Positions 47,145 to 56,261 of a stretch of 62,000 bases of DNA are shown piece by piece. Below the pieces are notes generated by a model, which was not told the DNA's origin, ran no database searches, and saw nothing but the letters and a program-made list of their open reading frames with translations. Origin of the DNA: Symbiodinium natans (lineage: Eukaryota > Sar > Dinophyceae > Suessiales > Symbiodiniaceae); the NCBI GenBank assembly GCA_905221605.1, contig CAJNDS010002773.1:136367-198366 (forward strand), given 5' to 3'. A program made the position numbers and the translations under genes. Every line of letters starts with the position of its first letter. Positions within the stretch are counted from its first letter, which is position 1.

Positions 47145-47276
47145 ATACCTAGTTCATGGTTGGGATATAGTATTTAAAAGACTGAATGTACATTCTTTAC
47201 TGGGTTTAAGACGGTTTATGTACCCTCAAATATGTAAAATGTTACCCAGCTACGAGCAAGATACCTTAAGTAGTAA
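47145..47276 (-). mobile_element. Dispersed intron-like element, family I, copy 2
   Basis: Matches the intron at 60,994-61,137: CCTAGTTCATGGTTGGGAT is identical (19 nt), and (C/G)(C/T)ACCCT(G/C)AAA, TGTAAAA, TACCCA(A/G)CTA(T/C)GA and AAGTAG follow in order. On the minus strand it runs from AAG|GTATCTTG to GAACTAG|G, so it keeps both splice borders. It lies about 280 nt upstream of the membrane-protein gene start, possibly in a 5' untranslated intron. Confidence 0.6.
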
Positions 47277-47452
47277 GCTTGGAAGAAGGCGCTGGGCGCC
47301 CGCGCACAACGTAGCAGCTGAAGCTTCCAGCGTCGGGGCCCTGGCTTTGCTTCAAGCGTCTGGGACCTAGTGTGGGAGTCGGGGCTGCGCTGCGGATATC
47401 TTGCTTTCCAAAAAAGATATTTTGGGCTGCTGCTTCTCAATCCAAGATCTAC

Positions 47453-47594
47453 TCCTCCTCCTCCTCCTCCTCCTCCTCCTCCTCCTCCTCCTCCTCCTCC
47501 TCCTCCTCCTCCTCCTCCTCCTGCTGCTGCTGCTGCTGCTGCTGCTACTGCTACTGCTGCTGCTGCTACTACTACTACTACCACTACTACTACA

Positions 47595-47643
<49 letters not shown>

Positions 47644-47715
47644 CTACTGCTACTGCTACTGCTACTGCTACTGCTACTACTACTACTACTACCACTACCA
47701 CCACCACTACTACTA
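47453..47715. repeat. Trinucleotide array (CTC)n-(CTG)n-(CTA)n
   Basis: About 24 CTC units, then CTG, CTA and mixed CTG/CTA, and CAC units. All frames are open and give homopolymeric peptides on both strands. Confidence 0.95.
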
Positions 47716-48061
47716 CGACGAAGTTTACTCTAGCAGAGGACTACTGCTTACGATAGAGTGGTCGACGGCGCGAAGAGCAGAAATGAGGCTGGACCCTGGA
47801 AAGGACCTTGGACACATGGCAAAAAAGCAGGCTTGAGGTTTCGAAGCTCGATCCCAAACCCAGAAAACCTGAAACCACGAAAGCCCATCAGAAACCTAAA
47901 CCCTAAACCAGTACCCTAAACCTAAACCCTGAGGCTCTGACCTCTGGCAGTCCACAGAAAGTGACCACGGGCCAGCGGATGTCGCCTGCGTGACACCGCT
48001 CTTCAGGAGACGAGACAACAGCAACTGCAGCAAACTGAAGAAGGGACTCTAGAACCAGTAT

Positions 48062-48146
48062 GGTTATAAGTACAGTTATAGGTACAGTTATAATTGGTGA
48101 ATACGTACAGTTATAAGTGGTTAAGAAGTACCATGAACCTCCAAGC
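48062..48146. mobile_element. Family IV element flanked by an 11-bp target-site duplication
   Basis: AGAACCAGTAT occurs at 48,051-48,061 and again at 48,147-48,157. The 85 bp between them carry three GTACAGTTATA motifs and end in CCATGAACCTCCAAG, as do 15,519-15,657 and 25,348-25,507. This is the cleanest insertion footprint in the window. Confidence 0.75.
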
Positions 48147-48581
48147 AGAACCAGTATAGAAGGCCTCTGTGCACCTGACGAAGGCTTGCGAGCGGCAAGA
48201 CAAAGCAGGGTTATACCTCTGGCAGAAGGATCTTATCGGACCCTTAGCTGAAAAGTCTGCAACAAACGATCGAATGTGGGCCAGAACCCTTCCAGAATGA
48301 GCTCATAAACCCGAAAACCCTCAACCTCACGCGCACCAGCAGCTCTGTGAGTCGCGCGGGCTGCAAAAGTGCTGGTACGAGTGCTTTTTGTGGGAGCCAA
48401 TTGGTCCCCACTCTCGGCGGGCCGAGAAATAAGATCGAAAGCTAAACACAAAAAGTCGTAAACTAGGCCCATAAGAGGCCAGTTGAAAATTTTAGGAGAC
48501 TTGTCTTCTGAGCGTAAAAAAGAAGAATCGCCCCGGGACTTTAGCCACCTCAGGCGGCGCTAGCGCCGTGCAGAGCGATGC

Positions 48582-49722
48582 TCAGCGTGACATCATCTCC
48601 AAATTCATCTTGGGGACGTTGCTGCAGTCGTCCTCCGAGCATAGGCGTCGGGTGCCGGATCCGACGTTGGGCATTCCCAGCTTCCGGGAAGCCGAGGCCA
48701 TGACGTGGGAGCTGAGGGGCGGCAGAGACTTCGGGAAAGCAAGGAACTTGAACTCAATGTAGTCAAACTCCTCGATGAGGCATGCCGAGATCCACATGGG
48801 CATGCTGTACACGGATAGGTACGGCTGCATCTCCCGGGTGTCGCACGCCACCGCGTAGCCGTCGGTGCGATCGTCCTCGCTGATCTCCACCTCCCGGCTG
48901 ATCTCACCCACGCCCATGCTGAACTGCTTCAGCTTGAACTCGCCCGTCACCACTGCTTTGATGGACCTGAGGCCACCAGGAAGGCTTGCTGAGCTGCTGG
49001 ACTGCTCGACCTCAGCAGGGCACAAGCGTGTGTTTTGTGGCGGCTGTGTTCAACAACAACTGTACCGGAGAGCAGAGTGCTGCTGGGCCTAAGCTTGAGG
49101 GTTGTGGGTTGCAGATTTGGAGGGCTTGTCCGGTCCTACTGCGCTACCGATTTCGGCTTTAGGCTCGAGCTCAAGACGTCTGAGGGATGAGCACTGAGGG
49201 GTGGAAAAGTGTGGACGCTACTTTGAGTGAAGAGGGCTTACACAAAACGTACGACCCATGACCTCGGCTGCACAACTGGAGATACGAAAGACGAGGGTAG
49301 ATTTCATAGAGATTTGGGGGGGGGATTTAAGGCTTTGTTTGATGTGCTGGCCTCGATGCGGGCGCTCACGCCGTGGAAGTCGAGCTGCTGGGGAATTTCT
49401 CCAACCGCAGCCGCCGCGTGCAGCTCCGAGAGGCGGTCTTGGTGGTCTGCCTGAGTCAGCTTTCGCGCCTATATGGTTAACCCCTGAGTTGGGTTTATAG
49501 GCTCTTTAGTAGGGTAAGGGGATGTTAGGGGGTGGGGTGCGGGTTGGGGGGCTCGAGAACATTATTCTTATTCCCAGGCCAGGTCGCGTTGAAGAGGATG
49601 TTGGTCCAGTAGGGCGGCATGCTGGAGATCGAGGCTTCGCCAGCGCTGAGCATTGCCATGAACTGGTCGGAGTGCCACTTCAGCACTGCGGGCCACTCGG
49701 CAAAGGGCTCGATTCGGGGCAC
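48582..49722 (-). CDS. Three-exon gene candidate, unknown function
   Basis: Exon A (about 49,574-49,722) starts after AGAG|G and reads PRIEPFAEWPAVLKWHSDQF and SSMPPYWTNILFNATWPG. Exon B (about 49,338-49,448) starts after CTCAG|G and reads DHQDRLSELHAAAAVGEIPQ and LDFHGVSARIEAST. Exon C (48,582-48,966) starts after CCTCAG|G and reads VVTGEFKLKQFSMGVGEISR, EDDRTDGYAVACDTREMQPY, SVYSMPMWISACLIEEFDYI and EFKFLAFPKSLPPLSSHVMA, ending MNLEMMSR and stop. The exon A donor appears to be GG|GAATAAG, i.e. not GT. All three acceptors obey AG|G. No domain is recognised. Confidence 0.5.
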
Positions 49723-50276
49723 CTCTGGTGAAGGGACTTGGGCGCTGCGCCTGTGACATAAGACCTATAAGGCTAATGTTACCGAAATTCTTTGGAGAGA
49801 GCGAGAAAGCGAAAGAGGGAGATAGTTCTGTACGGAGATCCGCTCTTCATCTGACAGAAATAGAGGGGGGCTGGGGCCCTGCATGTCCGTGTTCCAGGTA
49901 GAAGCGCCTTTGGCGACGGTGTCACGCCAAGCGCTTCGATGTCCTGCAATGCTGCAGTTCGCCCGAGTCAACCCTCTGGCCGCAGAGGAAAAATGTCCAA
50001 CAAACAACATCCACTGTGTTCGACTTGTTGTGGCACATATACCGCGACCAGCAATCGAAGCAAGCTTTCAGCCTTGCCGACGAACCCCTTCATGAATACA
50101 CCTGCCATTGAAAGCCTTTAACCGAAACCAAAGAAAGGGACCGAGAAAACCTCCTGAATGAAGGGACTGGGCTAAGCTTCAGTGACACGGCTCCTTCGCA
50201 AGCACGAGCGCGGCAGGATTATCAATCGTCCTGGTGGTGCATCTTTTGAGGATAGGTGCGTTTAAAGGTTCAAGGT

Positions 50277-51260
50277 TCAGGAGTAAGACCTTGAAGCCAA
50301 ACCGTAAACCAAAAACCCTCGAAACCCAGCGAGCTTTCGACTTGAGATGGAAGAGTAAATCGTTCTCAGCATTCGGCCCGGGTGCTTCTCCACCTCGTCC
50401 ATGGTGCAAGCGGAGGACAGGCTTGTCACTTGGAAATGGCTCAGTGCACCAGCGAGGTCCATTGCCGGAACCGCTTGCAGCCTCCAGGCGTAGAATTATT
50501 AGGGTTTTCGGTTCAGGGTCGAGGGTTGCAGTGTGTTGCAGTGTGATTATGGCGTGCTGCCGAGGCTCTCCGTATACTGCACGGAGACGTCGTAGTGGCC
50601 AGAAGCAGACGATGCTCGGATGCCTCATGTTGACACTCCGCTGACTCGGCTGCTACTGCTTGACCCCAAACTCTGAACCCCCAACCCTGGCTCAAACTGC
50701 AAAAACCCTATGTAGCAGAAAGTCAGCTTTCTGCTGGGAATTTATCTAACCCCAAGCCCCAAACCCTAAACCCTGTGGGTCGTGCAAAGTCTCCCCCCAT
50801 GAAGGGATCCTCTCAGGTCTTGAAACCAAGAGGCGGTAAGGATGACCAGGCTGGAAACTCTCAGTGGGATCCTTGGCTCTTCAAGCCCTCTGGAGAAGCG
50901 AGGGCGAAGGTTTAGGGCTGAGGGGTTTAAAACAGGATCTCTGAAAAAATGACATCCCCCCAAGGCCCTACACGCTGAGCCCTAAACCCTAAACCTCTCA
51001 ACCCCAGGATCTGTGTCCCTTTAGGGTCTTTTCAACGTTCACAAAAACCCTAAACCCTAAACCTTAAAACCCAAACCCTAGACCCTAGACCCTAGACCCT
51101 AAACCCTAAACCCTAAATCCTAAACCCCTAAACCCTAAACCCCAAACCTCTCAACCTGAGGATCTGTGTCCACATCGAGGTAGTCCAGGGTCACGGTCTC
51201 CAGCAAACCCAAGGCCGAGCCAAGAACAGCCATGCCCTCGTTGTCCACTTGGGGCTCGAC
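50277..51260 (-). CDS. Split gene candidate with one clear exon
   Basis: The exon at 51,156-51,260 is 105 nt (35 codons, phase 0 at both ends) between GAGCAG|GTC and CCTCAG|GTTGAG. It reads VEPQVDNEGMAVLGSALGLL then ETVTLDYLDVDTDPQ. Further candidate pieces on the same strand are 50,766-50,893 (GLEEPRIPLRVSSLVILTAS), 50,590-50,640 (VNMRHPSIVCFW, which resembles the HPxIV segment of protein kinases) and 50,300-50,460 (LSSACTMDEVEKHPGRMLRT). The order is plausible but the borders of the last three are not settled. The first exon has TTTAGGG/CCCTAAA arrays on both sides. Confidence 0.4.
51036..51150. repeat. Degenerate CCCTAAA array with CCCTAGA units
   Basis: About 14 heptamers, including three consecutive CCCTAGA units. 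It lies between two imperfect copies of a 28-nt sequence (50,991-51,018 and 51,144-51,171). Confidence 0.85.
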
Positions 51261-51271
51261 CTGCTCACAGC

Positions 51272-51351
51272 TTAGGGTTTAGGGTTTAGGGTTTAGGGTT
51301 TAGGGTTTAGGGTTTAGGGTTTAGGGTTTAGGGTTTAGGGTTTAGGGTTTA
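51272..51351. repeat. Telomere-like array (TTTAGGG)11
   Basis: About eleven perfect units. On the coding (minus) strand it is CCCTAAA and ends roughly ten bases before the acceptor of the exon at 51,156-51,260. Confidence 0.95.
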
Positions 51352-51707
51352 AGGTGATTTTAACCCCAAGCCCCTAAATTTAAGTCCTGAACAGTTCAGC
51401 TTTTCCCTTCGAGATCTTCGAGGGCTTAGGATTTCGGCTTTAAAAAGGTTTAGGACCGGATAGGCTCCCTTAATTAAGGGACCCCGCAAGGAATAAGGAG
51501 GACCATTTTCCCGTACACCGATTAATACGGAGGACCAAAGCAAAACGATACTACTCTGGGACCTAGACAGTTTCAGCTTTCCTTGAGGGCCCACGGTTCA
51601 AAGTTTAGGGCTTGAGATTCCGAGCATGCAAGATTGTGCCCGGAAGGATTCACAGAGGCCACAGGCCCCAGAAGAGTCTCAGGTGCCTGCATATTCTTCT
51701 ACTGAGA

Positions 51708-52430
51708 TTTTGGTTGTCACGGTCTCGTCCACCTCTACTGTTTTGGGTTGTCACGGTCTCGTACGCTTCTACTGCTTTTTTGGCTATCACGGTCTCGTCC
51801 GCTTCTACGGTTTGTGGCTGTCACGGTCTTGTCCGCTTCTGCTGCTTTTTTGGCTGTCACGGTCTCGTCCGCTTCTACGGTTCTTGCCTGTCACGGTCTC
51901 GTGCGCTTCTACTGTTTTTGTGGCTGTCACGGTCTCGTCAGCTTCTACGGATTTTGGCTGTAACGGTCTCGTCCGCTCCTCTGTTTTCTTGGCTGTCACG
52001 GTCTCGTCCGCTTCTACGACCCTTGGTTGTCACGGTCTCGTCCGCTTTTACTGTGTTTTTTGGTTGTCATGGTCTCGCCCGCTTCTACGGCTTTTGGCTG
52101 TCACGGTCTCGTCCGCTTCTACTGTTTTTTTGGTTGTCACGGTCTCATCCGCTTCTACGGATTTTGGCTGTCACGGTCTCGTCCGCTTCTACTTTTTGTT
52201 GGCTGTCACGGTCTCGTCAGCTTCTACGGATTTTGGCTGTAACGGTCTCGTCCGCTCCTCTGTTTTCTTGGCTGTCACGGTCTCGTGCGCTTCTACTGTT
52301 TGTGGCTGTCACGGTCTCATCCGCTTCTACTGTTTTTGTTGGCTGTCACGGTCTCGTCCGCTTGTACTTTTTTTTGGCTGTCACGGTCTCGTCTGCTTCT
52401 ACTGTTCCGCTTCTACTATTTGTTAAGGTC
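51708..52430. repeat. Minisatellite, 20 units of about 36 bp
   Basis: Unit core GGCTGTCACGGTCTCGTCCG followed by CTTCTAC and a variable T-rich spacer (33-38 bp). A three-unit block with distinctive variants (GTCAGC, then CCGCTCCTCTG) occurs at about 51,920-52,010 and again, identically, at about 52,200-52,290. Long open frames on the plus strand follow from the repeat and are not called. Confidence 0.9.
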
Positions 52431-52584
52431 CATAAGTTAATAAGTTTGTACCCGAAAGTCACCTAAAATTGAGGTGACCGACCTCCCATGACATCATGAC
52501 CTTGGCTGTAAAAGCTGAGCCTTGAGACAGATCTCAAGTTTAGGTTTTCTGGAGCCCGCGCGAATGAAGATAGTAAACAGAGCG

Positions 52585-52915
52585 GGTTTACGGGGTTTAG
52601 AGGGTTTAAATGGGTTTAGAGAGTTTACATGGGTTTAGAGGGTTTAAAGGGTTGGCTTATAGGGTTTAGAGGGTTTACAGGGTTTAGACGGTTTATAGGG
52701 CTTATAGGGGTTTAAAGGGTTTAGAGGGTTGATAGGGCTTATAGGGTTTAGAGGGTTCAGAGGGTTTAAAGGGTTTAGAGGGCTTAGAGGGTCATTAGAG
52801 GGTTTATAGGGTTTACAGGGTTTAGACGCTTTATAGGGCCTATATAGGGTTTAAATAGGTTTACTAAACCCTCTAAATTAGTGGGTTTAAATGGGTTTCG
52901 AGGGTCACAAAGGGT
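52585..52915. repeat. Array of GGGTTTAGA / GGGTTTATA nonamers
   Basis: A degenerate array related to the telomere repeat, with 8-10 base units (GGGTTTAGA, GGGTTTAAA, GGGTTTATA). One short inverted piece (CTAAACCCTCTAAATTAG) is at 52,863. Confidence 0.85.
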
Positions 52916-52987
52916 TTAGGGTCGCGCAGCTCCCCGCCTCCATCCGCCAGTGGCGCAGGATGCGGCCACTCTCCTGCAGGAAGCTCG

Positions 52988-53086
52988 GGTTTAGGGTTTA
53001 GGGTTTAGGGTTTAGGGTTTAGGGTTTAGGGTTTAGGGTTTAGGGTTTAGGGTTTAGGGTTTAGGGTTTAGGGTTTAGGGTTTTAG
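52988..53086. repeat. Telomere-like array (TTTAGGG)14
   Basis: Fourteen perfect units, the longest pure TTTAGGG array in the window. Confidence 0.95.
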
Positions 53087-53416
53087 GGCACGAGCTTGCT
53101 CACCCATCGCAGCTACTGCTCTTGTGCTGAGCCTTGACCTAGTCCCTTAACCCTCACCCCAAATCCCAAAACCGACCAATCCTAACAGGCCCTCTTGACT
53201 TCAGCCGGCTCTGGCACCTCACCTGGCCTCCTGTCTTTAGAACAGAAGCCTCACAGAGATGCTTTAGCCAAGAGGACCTTCGGATGAACCCAGAATCCTC
53301 ATCATCCCAATCCCAAGGCCAAAAACCCTATACCCTAAACCCTAGACCCTAAACCCGAGGGACTTCGGACGAACGCCCAGAACACTAATCATCCTAAAGA
53401 ATCCCAATTAGTCAAG

Positions 53417-54478
53417 TCATTCCTGCAGCAGGCTCACCAGGCGCAGGCCAGAGGCTTGGGAAGCCAAGGCCCCCAAGGACAAGGTCACGGGGGAGACGCC
53501 GAGTCGGCAGTGGTGTCCTGTCTTCTCCAGCTGGTTCAGGGGTCTAGGGATTTAGGGGTTTAGGGCTTCATGTGGTGTCCTGTGTTCTCCAGCTGGTTCA
53601 TGAAAGCCCGGGCATTTCCGCGAACAATGTCCAACTGAGTCTGCAGAGGATGCATCGGGAAGTGCTTCGCGGAAATTTGGAGGGTTGGAAACACCAACAT
53701 CTCCTCTGTCCAGGTCCTGTAGTAGGCCCCAGACTCTTGCTCGATGCCAGCCAGCAGCATGTTGCCCGACTCGTTCTGAAACTTGGACAAGACTGGGGCA
53801 CCATCAGGCACGCGCTCCCTCACTTGAATCTTGGCATTGTAGCTCGGTGGGATGTCCTCAGACTTCAGTTGGTGGCCACCACACACTGCGCAAGGATAAG
53901 CCAGCTGTGATGCTAATCATCCCTCTTCTTATCATCAAAATACCAAACCCTAAGCCCTAAACCCTAAAAACCCTAAAAACCCTAAAAACCCTAAAAACCC
54001 TATAAACCCTATAAACCCTATAAACCCTATAAACCCTATAAACCCTAAACCCTAAACCCTGAACCTTAAACCCTAAACCCTAACCCTAAACCTTAAACCC
54101 TAAACCCTATAAACCCTAAACCCTAAACCCTCTTTGGGTGAGATAAATACAGACAACTGAGGGAACTGTGTGAATCGACGAGGCCGAAATGCCGCAGGTT
54201 TTGGAAGCTCCACGCTCGTGCACTCCCACTCGAGGTCCTCGAGATTCCTGGTTAAGTTAAAAATCAACAATAACAACAGCAAAAATAGTAACAATAACAA
54301 TAAAAAAAACAGTATGATAACAACGATATTACCATTATTATTCTTATTATTAGTATTATGATTATCATATTCTTATTATTCTTATATAATCACCTGAGAC
54401 GTCCATGCCATCAGGGCGAAAAGAGGCACTGGGGCCACAGCCGGGGCCGGGACTGGGGGCCTTGCCAGCTGTGATGCT
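53417..54478 (-). CDS. Split gene of unknown function (C-terminal part)
   Basis: A 3' exon (53,580-53,912) follows ATTAG| and reads SQLAYPCAVCGGHQLKSEDI, IQVRERVPDGAPVLSKFQNE, GIEQESGAYYRTWTEEMLVF and HPLQTQLDIVRGNARAFMNQ. It contains a CAVC pair. A 62-nt intron (53,518-53,579) then leads to GHHCRLGVSPVTLSLGALAS and a stop at 53,417-53,419. Upstream, 54,394-54,478 reads APSITAGKAPSPGPGCGPSA and SFRPDGMDVS, and its CAG|GTGATT donor is in phase with the 53,912 acceptor. The 5' end is not found. The short intron would be GA-AG if spliced as proposed. Confidence 0.5.
53953..54128. repeat. CCCTAAA array with CCCTAAAAA and CCCTATAAA blocks
   Basis: Three local variants follow one another: four CCCTAAAAA units, six CCCTATAAA units, then CCCTAAA. 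It lies inside the proposed 53,913-54,393 intron. Confidence 0.9.
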
Positions 54479-54617
54479 TGGTGCCCCCAGCCCTTAATGG
54501 TATGGGGGATCCTTTTTCCTTCGTTCAGTTGAAGTAAGGAGAACCACCCAAGAAAGACTGCAGAAGGGTACTACTGAGGGACCTAGGATAGCGCCAAGTT
54601 TGACATGCGCCGAACAC

Positions 54618-54850
54618 GTAACAATACGTGACACAAGACGAACAAAGCAAGGAAGAGAAGTCAGCCGAAGCAGCACAACGGCTAAGAGTGGCGTTTGGAC
54701 CACTTGGACACAGCTTTCTGGGGGAGCAGGCCAAAAGTAGGGAAAAACAACTGGCAAGTGTCGTGAAGAAGCCTTCAAGGAAGCCCCGCGTGAGGCGCCG
54801 TCCGAACAGCCCACCAACTTCCAGCAGGTGTGGCATGCCTGCCTCGACAA
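54618..54850 (+). CDS. Weak plus-strand candidate, basic protein
   Basis: The frame reads DEQSKEEKSAEAAQRLRVAF, SREKQLASVVKKPSRKPRVR and RRPNSPPTSSR up to a CAG|GTGTGG site. The charge pattern is protein-like, but a second plus-strand frame and a minus-strand frame are open as well, so the assignment is weak. Confidence 0.25.
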
Positions 54851-55024
54851 GCGGGAAGAATTCACTTAACAACTCTCACACGTGCTCCCCAATCCTCTTC
54901 TCCCCTCCCCTCCTCGCTCTCTCTCCCGTTCTCTGTCTCACTCTCTGCTTTGTTCTCTTCCCCTCTCTTTCTTCATAGCTCTCACCGCAATCAGCTCCTC
55001 CGAGCTGTTTTCAAGTGTGAGTTT

Positions 55025-55114
55025 GGATGTTCCCCTTATAAGCCCTGAATAGGGATTCTAGTACCCCCGATCATAATCCCAATTAAGGGCTGTTAGTATA
55101 AGGGGGGACATACC
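55025..55114. mobile_element. Hairpin element, family II, copy 1
   Basis: GGATGTTCCCCTTATAAG at the left pairs with TATAAGGGGGGACATACC at the right; the interior has AGGGATTCTAGTACCCCC. About 90 bp, no coding capacity. Confidence 0.7.
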
Positions 55115-55696
55115 AAAGTATGAGCTTTGTCTTCCACTCTCTCCTACCTCGTCCAGGCTCTTCGCCAGCGCGGCATCAGCGATCAGGGCGGTGTCGTCGA
55201 TGGTCAGGACGCCCTCCTCGCCGCTTCGGAACCGTCAACCCCAAGTGGGTCCAAAGGCCCGATGGACCAAGCTGAATAAACGCCAGCCTCAACACTAACC
55301 CGAAACCCTCTACACATCTCTAAATCTCCCCTGTTACCACCCCATGGGGTTACACACCACCATTTTGGCTGGTAAATTGGAAGGATTTAGCGTCTGAAAT
55401 GGGGAGGGGGAGGCTGCGCAAGTCGATCTTCCATTTTATGTTCCACATGTTGTATGATGTAGGCCTAATAAGCTGAAATGGACGATGTAGCCTAGCACAT
55501 GGCAACAAAATGGCCATGGAATCTCCTGCACGCTCAAGCGGGCTGGGTGACCTGTGTGCTGTATGACGTGTGGGTGAAAACTCTGGTAACTCTGGTTTTG
55601 CGACTGTCCACCGAGAGTACGTACCAACCCGCTGTCTGCATGTGCACCTGCCTTGACAAACGCTATACCCCGCAGCCACCGGCATAAAATCAAAAC

Positions 55697-55730
55697 AACG
55701 ACGACGACGACGACGACAGCAGCAGCCATA
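55697..55730. repeat. (ACG)n / (CAG)n triplet run
   Basis: Seven ACG units followed by CAGCAGCAG. Confidence 0.85.
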
Positions 55731-56261
55731 ATAAAATCAAGTCAAATCAAGAAGCCTCGTGCAATCACAGCACATAAACAAAATGCAGCAGTACGATTAG
55801 CAATCACAACATTAATGAACATCTTCATTCCCATAATTCGTTCGTGGTTGTTTCGTGACACCTTAGCACCCAACAAAAGGAGAGGTAGACACCACGCGGC
55901 CAAAAAGGCTTGAGTCAAAGAAGAAAACTTGAAAACAAGCACGATGCCAAGTCAACCATGGTATGGCTCCTACCAGCTTGTACAAAATTCTTGCAAATTC
56001 CCTCGGCCCATATTTTCCCCGTGCCCCACAACCTTCAAAGCAAAGGAAAGCTGGCCTCAACCATTTCTTGTGTTTGAAGCCTACACCCCCCTCCCCCCCC
56101 CCCACCCCCCGTTTCAGCCAGCGCGCAAACTTCCAGCAGAACCCCACTGCTGAGTCCTACACATCCCAAAACCCTACACATCCCAAAACTTATAAACTCT
56201 AAACATCCATGAACCCTACACCTAGAGATCTCCCAGCCTTAGACCCAAATCCACCACAAGA

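Noticed and set aside
47216-47836. Homopolymeric frames (poly-Leu, poly-Val, poly-Tyr, poly-Thr)
   Set aside because: All arise from the trinucleotide array at 47,453-47,715.
50570-50640. Protein kinase fragment (MRHPSIVCFW)
   Set aside because: The HPxIV match is short and neither the catalytic HRD nor DFG motif was found on the same strand nearby, so a kinase call is not justified.
51612-52466. 284- and 266-codon plus-strand frames
   Set aside because: They coincide with the 36-bp minisatellite and have no independent support.
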